A stretch of DNA of 64,000 bases from Steinernema hermaphroditum (lineage: Eukaryota > Nematoda > Chromadorea > Rhabditida > Steinernematidae), in contig CM059622.1 in NCBI GenBank assembly GCA_030435675.1, positions 14,942,001 through 15,006,000 on the forward strand, in the 5' to 3' direction. The notes below the pieces were generated by a model, which was given only the letters and a program-made list of their open reading frames with translations, was not told the origin of the DNA and made no database searches. Made by a program: the position numbers and the translations under genes. Below are positions 55,690-64,000 of this stretch, piece after piece. Numbering within the stretch: position 1 is the first letter of the stretch; every line of letters begins with the position of its first letter.

Positions 55690-56553
55690 CTTTGAAAAAC
55701 CGAGGCTGAGAGTACCGAGACCGAGACCAAATTGAAAGTCTCGCCGAGATCGAGACCAAGACCGAGACTTCCGAGACTAAAATTTATTATACTTTTAAAA
55801 CCCCTCCAGGAGCACCTTATACTTCAAGAACCACAGTTTTTGCAAACTATCAACGCTCATAAACTTTCTGAAGTCAGTGAGCGCCAGCGTAGCCATGGAA
55901 AACAATCGCCCACTTTCCACAGGTGTCGCCAGGCTGCTCGGAAACACCTTCAGAAAACCATCGAGAGAGTCTTCTATCACTTACTGGAAACCGCCTCAGT
56001 AACAACTAACAGAACCATACATGTCTCATATTCAACAACTCCGAATTAAAAAGTACGGTGTTAATGGAGGTCAGCCAGTTACGGTACAAGTCGTCCGAAA
56101 TCACGGAAACAGTAGGAAACATATCGAATGTTATTCGGTTAGGTTATTAGGTTTTCTTAACTAGTCACCTCTTTAGACCCAGGTCATATGCGAGTTTAAC
56201 ACAGACCGCTTTAATTCCACAATAAGAAATCTTTTGCAAGGTAGACCTGCTGTAATTTCCACTTTTGGTCACACAATGAATTCTCTGATCTTATTGATTT
56301 GGTGTATGGTAGGTGGGACATTGAGCACCTTTCTTCAAATTGAATCAAGTATTCCATGTCGGACCGAACATCAAAGTCTCGCCGAGAGTCTCGGCACTTT
56401 TCCGAGACCGAGACTACCGAGACCGAGACTGAAAGAAGACCGAGAATTCCGAGACCGAGACCGAGACTGCACGGCTCTGGCCGTCATGTGCCTGATGAGC
56501 AAGAAATACCGTAAATACGGCGCGCTGATTTCTCGTTAATGACCAGGATGTGT
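55690..56553. mobile_element. Insertion with GAGACC/CCGAGA repeats at both ends
   Basis: Clusters of CCGAGACCGAGAC units at 55690-55790 and 56365-56475 flank about 580 bp of unrelated AT-richer sequence. The helicase frame reads into it after AVQTE and resumes at TATGACCTTATCGC (56554). ACCGAG + TATGAC would restore V-Q-T-E-Y-D, so the insert seems to sit inside a former exon. The class is unknown. Confidence 0.5.
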
Positions 56554-56734
56554 TTAGAGTATGACCTTATCGCGCAGGCCGAAACAGGATCCGGAAAGAC
56601 GCTCGCTTACCTCGTGCCGGTCATTTCCCTCGTTCACGGCCTGAAGAGGTGCTCTCCGCCCCGCCGCTTTCGACCTTTCGCCATTATTATCGTGCCCACC
56701 CGCGAACTGGCAGCTCAGATTAGAAACGAGGCGA

Positions 56735-57610
56735 AAAAACTGGTCGAAAGCAAGAAGGTCTCTCCCACGGCTGATACATAAGCTCGTCTTTTACCGTCCC
56801 GAAGATCACCGTCGCAATGACCACGATGGCTGCCAAGCAGCAAAGAACATTGCAAAAGGTAAGTAACCGCGAGCGAGAGGTGGCCACGAACTGCGAGCGA
56901 GAGGATCGCACGCTGCAGAGACGGAGATGGTCGCCACGAATCGCCTCGTTCGAGTGGTGTCTTCTTTTCATGTTCATGTACTTCGATGTTCCGCGTTTCG
57001 ATGCTGAACCATCCGCGAACACTGAACACTTTGAGTGTCTATTTGTTGTGTTGTTTGTATTCTCTTGACTTGAACGTGTTTGCAAACATTCACCCATATT
57101 TCAGAAGCGAACTTCACTATCATGCAGGAGGCTGGCACAGCACAATTCGACGCCGTTGTTGCATTGCTTGAAGAAATTGAGCAGCAAAACACGAGGGAGA
57201 ACGCAGTCGAACATTTAGTCCAGGTGTGCGTTCGCTCCCAGTTAGAGGGGATTCGCACGGCCATTTCCCATCTGCGTTCGGCCAGAGAGGACATCGGAGA
57301 TGTGGAAACAGAATAAGTTGTGGGGACATTGAGAAGTAGGTAACAGCTTGGACACTATCAGTTGGACCTGAATGGATTTTGTCTATGAAATACACATAAT
57401 GGTTAGAGCAGCAAAACACGAGGGAGAACGCAGTCGAATGATAATCGTTTTATTCTTCCAGGAAGCAAATAATCAACGACCAACTCCGCCGGATTCCAAA
57501 ATTGAAGGACAGGATGAGGAAGCTCATCGAAATCCACGCTACAGTCGAGACGGCCCAAAAAACTGGTCGAAAGTAAGAAGGTCTCTCCCACGGCTGATAC
57601 ATAAGCTCCC
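56735..57610 (+). repeat. Direct duplication bounding a second insertion in the helicase locus
   Basis: AAAAAACTGGTCGAAAGCAAGAAGG...ACATAAGCT (56735-56790) recurs at 57553-57608 with one or two changes. Inside is a copy (56800-56880) of the SAM-gene exon end found at 58850-58920, a short open frame at 57122-57316, and a repeat of GAGCAGCAAAACACGAGGGA (57179 and 57408). Confidence 0.65.
57122..57316 (+). CDS. Hypothetical 64-aa helical protein
   Basis: The frame MQEAGTAQFDAVVALLEEIE then QQNTRENAVEHLVQ, SQLEGIRTAISHLRSAREDI and stop lies 17 bases behind a CATATTTCAG acceptor. It is Glu/Ala/Leu-rich and probably helical or coiled-coil. No family is recognised. It sits inside the second insertion of the helicase locus and could be an exon of a larger transcript. 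Confidence 0.3.
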   Translation: MQEAGTAQFDAVVALLEEIEQQNTRENAVEHLVQVCVRSQLEGIRTAISHLRSAREDIGDVETE

Positions 57611-58550
57611 CTAGATTTGGATGTCACGGTGGCTTTGACCTATGGAGGCCTTGACTTCGAAGTATCGGCGCGTGATATCGCCTCAGGATGCGATATTTTC
57701 GTTGGAACGCCAGGGCGGTTAATCAAAGCTGTTGAAAGAGAGGGCCGGTGGGGAGGAGTGAGTTCTTGGATTGAATGAATGGTAGTTTAATGATATGTAT
57801 TGCAGATTTACCTCCATAACGTGTGTTGTACTGTTGTGGACGAGGCTGACGACTTTATACGGTAAGCATACGATTCGGAGTTCTTCACTCTGATCGAGCG
57901 TATCCAGGTCTGCATAATTCTGCCAGTCAAAGTATCAATCTGCGCTGGTTCTAGGCTCGCCGACAGAGGCTATACGTATTCAGCGCGACCTTTTCGGAGT
58001 ACTCCATGGAGTTCTACCGGCAGCAAATGACCTCGGAGCCATTCTACATCCTGCGCCGGCGCGGAACGAACACCATTGACTTCATGTGGAGAAGCGTAAC
58101 CAACGAAAGGAGGCTGGATGTGTTACTTTCCGATCTTGGATTTTCCCCAGGATGGCGTGAACTCCTTCATGCATCGGATAGGTCGGACTGGCAGGGCCGG
58201 GAACCGCGGCTGCGCGATCACGTATTTCGATCCTGTTCGGGATCGTCGCCACGGAGAGTACATCGCTGAGGTAATCGTGATTCCAGTATAGAACTGCTCA
58301 CTGTTTGCTCTGTTTCAGATGTTGCAGAGCCTTGGAGAAAACGTGCCCGAGTTTTTAAGATACCACGTTGAAGAGTGACCCGATTTAATTTATTTTTGTA
58401 TATATTTATGTGTCATTGATAAACCTAGGGCTGAGTTATATGTGTTATGCTTGTGCAGGACGTATGATCGTCGACGTGTACTTGTATTGGTTTTCCACTG
58501 GTTGTGTTTCTCAGCTTTGGAGATGATTCGTTTTAGATTTTCAAACCAAG

Positions 58551-59053
58551 ATGGATACCGAAACAAGCGTGCTGGACTTCCTGCAGGCCGTAAACCTCAC
58601 CGACTGCTACGAGGAACTCGTAGTGCACCGCTACAACGATATGAATACCATGCTAACAATCCATCGCCCTACCGACATATATGTAAGGTTCCCAGGTCAC
58701 CAGCAGCTATCACAAACAGCATAATTTAGCATATGAAGTTGAGTTTCGGACAGAAGCTCAAGCTCTGCAAGTCTGTTCAGGCGTACAGGGAGTATCGTCG
58801 CCGATTATTTATTCCTATTCCGGCGCCGCGACCCATTGAACCTCCCCGCTTCGTCTCGAAGATCACCGTCGCCATGGCCACGATGGCTGCCAAGCAGCAA
58901 AGAACCTTGCAAAAGGTAAGTGCTTCACGTTTTCGGTGCAAATAACAGTGATGGTTTCAGTTAAAGAGGGATATCGATCGATGTGACCGGGAGATCGCAC
59001 AGGTTTTGGCCGAGCGACGTGCCTACGCTACTCAAGAGCTTCTCCGGCCCTGA
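58551..59053 (+). CDS. SAM-domain protein (136 aa)
   Basis: Exons 58551-58682, 58730-58915 and 58961-59053 join in phase. Residues ~8-65 form a SAM domain: VLDFLQAVNLTDCYEELVVH, NDMNTMLTIHRPTDIY and FGQKLKLCKSVQAY. A Pro-rich linker follows (IPIPAPRPIEPPRF), then a charged coiled-coil tail (KQQRTLQKLKRDIDRCDREI). SAM domains mediate protein or RNA contacts. The ATG follows a TCGTTTTAG acceptor, so it may be trans-spliced. A fragment of its second exon was copied into 56800-56880. Confidence 0.72.
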
Positions 59054-59265
59054 AGATGTATATTACTCGAGTGTTATGTTCTCTATTCTATCGTGTTGAT
59101 CTGTGTATCTGTGTATCATGCATAAACCGGATTTAAGGTTAATTGCTGCTCATATCAAATCATGTCAAAATCTGCTTACGGTTCCCTTTTTATCACGTAA
59201 CTATCTGTTTCTCCCTTGCCGTGCAGCTGAGTAAAGCGGCTTCCACCTCAGATCCCGGCGCCACC
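59054..59265. other. Spacer between SAM gene and minisatellite
   Basis: AT-rich, with no coding evidence. A reading frame opening at 59143 continues into the minisatellite but has no start context. Confidence 0.4.
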
Positions 59266-59269
59266 GGCT

Positions 59270-60005
59270 GCCCTGTCCCTAGGGGCTCAGAAGATGACCC
59301 TAGGAACTGCCGAAGACGCTGCCTCACCCCCAGTTCCCGGCGTCCTCGGGGTGCTCTGTCCCCTAGGAGCTCAGAAGATGACCCTAGGAACTGCCGAAGA
59401 CGTTGCCTCGCCCCCAGTTCCCGGCGTCTTCGGGGTGCTCTGTCCCCTAGGAGCTCAGAAGATGACCCTAGGAACTGCCGAAGACGCTGCCTCGCCCCCA
59501 GTTCCCGGCGTCTTCGGGGTGCTCTGTCCCCTAGGAGATCAGAAGACGCTGCCTCACCCCCAGTTCCCGGCGTCTTCGGGGTGCTCTGTCCCCTAGGAGC
59601 TCAGAAGATGACCCTAGGAACTGCCGAAGACGCTGCCTCGCCCCCAGTTCCCGGCGTCTTCGGGGTGCTCTGTCCCCTAGGAGCTCAGAAGATGACCCTA
59701 GGAACTGCCGAAGACGCTGCCTCGCCCCCAGTTCCCGGCGTCTTCGGGGTGCTCTGTCCCCTAGGAGATCAGAAGACGCTGCCTCGCCCCCAGTTTCCGG
59801 CGTCTTCGGGGTGCTCTGTCCCCTAGGAGATCAGAAGACGCTGCCTCACCCCCAGTTCCCGGCGTCTTCGGGGTGCTCTGTCCCCTAGGAGATCAGAAGA
59901 CGCTGCCTCCACATCAGATCCCGGCGTCTTCGGGGTGCCCCGTCCCCTAGTGGCTCAGAAGATTACCCTAAGAGCTCAGAAGACGCGTCCTCCACCTCAG
60001 ATCAG
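59270..60005. repeat. Compound GC-rich minisatellite
   Basis: Around ten head-to-tail units built from two modules. The longer (~84 bp) has CTCAGAAGATGACCCTAGGA, ACTGCCGAAGACGCTGCCTC, CCCCAGTTCCCGGCGTCTTC and GGGGTGCTCTGTCCCCTAGG. The shorter (~57-60 bp) lacks the GATGACCCTAGGAACTGCCG part. Units carry self-complementary words (GAAGACGC/GCGTCTTC, CCTAGG) able to form hairpins. Both unit lengths are multiples of three, so a plus frame stays open from 59143 to 59826, but nothing suggests translation. Confidence 0.85.
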
Positions 60006-60118
60006 ATCTCCGGGCTGCCCTTGCTAGCTTCTCCGACATTTTCTGCACCACTAATTCATCTCAGCCACTTATATGACAACAAAATGATTTACAGTCTTCA
60101 CCATTAGATACGAATAAA

Positions 60119-61785
<1,667 letters not shown>

Positions 61786-62310
61786 GCTGGCTTAACTCTG
61801 CAACACGAACGGCTTTAAAACAAACGGCTTGGAGAAACACACAAAAATCACGGAAAAAATGGAAATTGAGCGATATTGCGATGTCAGCGGCTGGTAAGCA
61901 AGGCGAAAAGGATGACGCCCTTGTGATTTGAATTGTACGAGATCGCGGTGGGACCCAGCGAATATTTCGCACATCCGTCTAGACTTTACAAAATTGAGTC
62001 TTTCCACCGCTTCCACTCGCGCGCAGTTAAGGGAATGAGAATCAAGGCACAGTGCAACGTTTCTGTCTAGACTAGCTATTCTTTGAGAAGATCAGACTGG
62101 AAACTGTGTCTAGCTTCTAGGCAGATTAGAGAGTTAGTCGGACGAGAACACGTGAGCGGTATAGGCACTAAATACATCGAGCCGTTGTTACGGCGTTCCT
62201 GATAATAAATATCCGAACTCAATGATCCCATATTTATCTGCGTAACAACATCAACAAGAAAATCAACAAGAAAATCGACAACGATAACAGATATAATCAA
62301 AAGACACAGT
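61786..62310. other. Intergenic between rpt-2 and RPA12 gene
   Basis: No gene is seen. It contains a CTGTCTAGACTAGC word near 62064 of the type enriched in nearby introns. Both flanking genes are on the minus strand. Confidence 0.4.
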
Positions 62311-62715
62311 TCACGAATATTCAATGCACTTGTACTTGCACTTCATGCAGGTGTAGAAAACGGTTTGCCCTTCATCGGCTGAGCGGGTTTGACGTGTTGT
62401 GTAGGTGGCGAATCCGTGGCTGCACTTGGGACAAACGTGCTCGACTTCGGTTCCTTCGGAATCTCCCGGTCCGGTTTCGAGCGTTTCGGCGACGGTTCTC
62501 TCGTAGACGCGCTCTTCTGCGCTGATTACTTTGTCGTTGATGGCTAAATCTGGTCATGTAAGCACGTATTGGTATGGTGAAGGCTCACGTTTGACTTGAA
62601 AATCCATGAGACACACGTTGCACTTCAGTGTGCATGGCGCACGGCGGGCAACGGGGAGGATGGCTCCACACACGGCACAGAAGCCGTCATTGGGTTTGAA
62701 AATGCCGTTTTCCAT
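62311..62715 (-). CDS. POLR1H: RNA polymerase I subunit RPA12
   Basis: Exons 62715-62589 and 62543-62311 give 119 residues, the usual family length. The N-terminal zinc ribbon is FCAVCGAILP...CTLKCNVC. The C-terminal TFIIS-type ribbon is HVCPKCSHG, TYTTRQTRSADEGQTVFYTC and CKYKC. The catalytic-type acidic hairpin (DE within SADEGQ) needed for transcript cleavage is intact. It acts in Pol I RNA cleavage and termination. Confidence 0.95.
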
Positions 62716-62916
62716 GCTGTGGCTCTGAAAAGGAATCTCAAATTATCAAAATCACTCTTTCAAGTGGCCTCCAAGTGCTGAAAGCAACAACCCAAAGTGT
62801 TAGATACAACTCGGTCACAGAACCGGTGCTACTCAAGGCGACAGAAATAAATGGGCAAGGCACTATTTACATTCAAGCATTAGTAAAACAATTCACAATA
62901 AATAAATTAAGCTTCT
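62716..62916. other. Short spacer, 3' of sec-6
   Basis: About 200 bp between RPA12 and the sec-6 stop, with both genes on the minus strand. Close spacing and same orientation allow an operon (sec-6 upstream, RPA12 downstream). A CTTTTCAG-like acceptor lies near the RPA12 start (reverse of CTGAAAAGG at 62725). Confidence 0.4.
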
Positions 62917-64000
62917 TTATTCCACCGCGGTGGCAGCTCTTGTCGTCATAGCCAGAGTGGCGAACATGTTCTGCATCGTTTCCTCTAGTAGAGGTATCGC
63001 CCGTTTTCCGTCCTGCTTACACATCTGGAACAACCTAACCATGCTGCGGTCTCCTCGTGGATGGAATTTCATGTGGCCGAGCACCTCCTCTGCCAGCAGT
63101 CTGAAAAAGAAAACTTGTAAAAGAGATCCAGAAGTTGAGCGTGATACCTGGCCTCTTGGCGACCAATGTCCTCTCTCGACTGCACCAGAGACGCGAGGAG
63201 GTCCACGTGGATGTCGGGATACTTTCGTACAAAGGAGGCTACTTCGAGCTGCAGCAAACTCTTGTCCGTTAGGTCGATGATTTCGGCAATGTCTTCCAGG
63301 ACTTGTGTCAGTTTGTCTAGCTGAAAAGAGACTAAGAAATTAAGAAGAACTAGTGTAGACAACAACGCACCTCAGTATCGGCTCTTTTCTGGAGATCTTG
63401 CATTAGTTGATCGATTTCTTGGGCGTCCTGTTTTAATCGGTTTGCAGCCTTGGCACGTTCGTCGTAATTCTGATAGATTAGCCGCCTCGCATCGATGGCG
63501 ATAAGGTACTCTCCCACAACCTTGTACTGCATATCCATGAGCAGGAGAGATCTGACTTGAGGCCGGAGGTGTTGGTGATCTTCGTAGTAATCCTTGACGG
63601 TCAGCACAATTGTGCCGATGCTCTCTCGGCTATCAAGCCAGGACTTGGACATGAGTGATGAAAGGTGGCCAGCGACGTCAGAGTACACCTCTTCTAGGAG
63701 CGCATTCACACTGAAAAGAACGCAGTTTACACACAGCTCTCGTTGATCGTGATGACATACGCCGATTGGAGCCCGACGTTCCAGCGCTTCTTCAAATCGT
63801 CGATCTTGCTGATGAGCTCTTCACGCTGCACGCCGAAAATGGAACTCATGGAGCGGGCGGAGGTAGTGGCGACAGGCGATGACGGCGGCTGGGTGTCTAT
63901 GGGCGAGGAGACATGGCCCGGGTCGGTCTCCATTGTTAGTCGTATATGCTTCTTTAATTTGTCGGTCTGATCGATGCAGACGTGGAGGTTATTGGCTACC
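62917..64000 (-). CDS. sec-6: Exocyst subunit SEC6/EXOC3, C-terminal part
   Basis: The gene runs off the right edge; the 5' part is missing. Exons seen are 64000-63731, 63710-63369, 63320-63148 and 63100-62917. Readable Sec6 features are ANNLHVCIDQTDKLKKHI, LLEEVYSDVAGHLSSLMSKS, TVKDYYEDHQHLRPQVR, EYLIAIDARRLIYQNYDER and the C-terminal LEVASFVRKYPDIHVDLLASL. SEC6 is a core subunit of the exocyst tethering complex at the plasma membrane. The C-terminus ends TRAATAVE. Confidence 0.9.

Larger units (their letters stand above)
55351..58378 (+). pseudogene. Broken DEAD-box RNA helicase (Vasa/DDX3-like)
   Basis: Separate exon-like pieces carry helicase motifs in order. Q motif FEEAGIPEKLL...REPTPVQRAAI (55576-55680); motif I AQAETGSGKT and Ia VPTRELAAQI (56554-56762); GGLDFEVS and TPGRLI (57612-57757); motif II VVDEADDFI (57806-57860); motif III FSATFSEYS (57952-58150); motif [12 protein letters not shown] (58151-58270); and a C-terminal ENVPEFL (58320-58378). 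Motifs IV and V are missing between DLGFSP and [11 protein letters not shown], although that junction is in frame. Frames do not join cleanly at the 55530/55568 and 56762/57612 junctions. Repeat-bearing insertions lie after the Q motif and after motif Ia. The best reading is a decayed helicase gene; a strongly remodelled expressed gene is possible. Confidence 0.65.

Noticed and set aside
59143..59826. 227-codon open frame over the minisatellite
   Set aside because: The unit lengths are multiples of three, which alone keeps a frame open; there is no start context, splice sites or sensible protein.

Overview
This is a eukaryotic, nematode-type window. Introns are mostly 36-120 bp with GT...TTTCAG/TTTTAG borders. 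Several start codons sit directly behind a splice-acceptor-like sequence, as expected for trans-splicing. Recognisable genes are closest to nematode forms: GLOD-4, short HSP-16-like heat-shock proteins, a standalone TAZ protein, a serpentine chemoreceptor and ASP-type aspartic proteases. The roughly mid-40s GC and a repeated protein family starting M-N-x-V-P-x-x-F-C remind me of Steinernema-like nematodes, but the species is inference only. All exon boundaries below were read by eye.

Layout. 1-9 kb: a partial tRNA-Ser, a 408-bp perfect-type palindrome and dispersed repeats, with no convincing protein gene. 9-18 kb: housekeeping genes (PNISR-like splicing-associated protein, CHCHD2/10-like mitochondrial protein, GLOD-4 glyoxalase-like protein, a basic nuclear-type protein). 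18-24 kb: repeats, a small unknown gene, a standalone TAZ zinc-finger protein and broken copies of an uncharacterised family. 24-29 kb: a cysteine-rich secreted protein, the first pepsin-like pseudoprotease, an intact member of the M-N-x-V-P family and a 7TM receptor. 30-36 kb: two Ly6-like secreted proteins, an acidic unknown protein and repeats. 36-42.6 kb: four intact genes and at least two broken copies of one uncharacterised domain family, plus a mariner remnant. 42.7-52 kb: four more pseudoproteases, an orphan promoter and a coding relic. 52-54.5 kb: a divergent pair of small heat-shock genes and an Elongin-A-like gene. 55-59 kb: a broken DEAD-box helicase with inserted repeats, and a SAM-domain gene. 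59-64 kb: a minisatellite, then proteasome ATPase RPT-2, RNA polymerase I subunit RPA12 and the C-terminal part of exocyst SEC-6.

The most interesting system is the dispersed-tandem family of five secreted pepsin-fold proteins (25.2, 42.7, 44.8, 47.2 and 50.9 kb). They keep the nematode aspartic-protease layout but have lost both catalytic DTG motifs. Their promoters share compact modules: a CATATG-containing 16-mer, a GATAAG-type site and a TATA box in three, and GATAAG plus TATA in two. That suggests strong, probably intestinal, expression of a non-proteolytic secreted product. A second candidate is the uncharacterised domain family at 36-42.6 kb, one member of which carries two domain copies joined by a very acidic linker.
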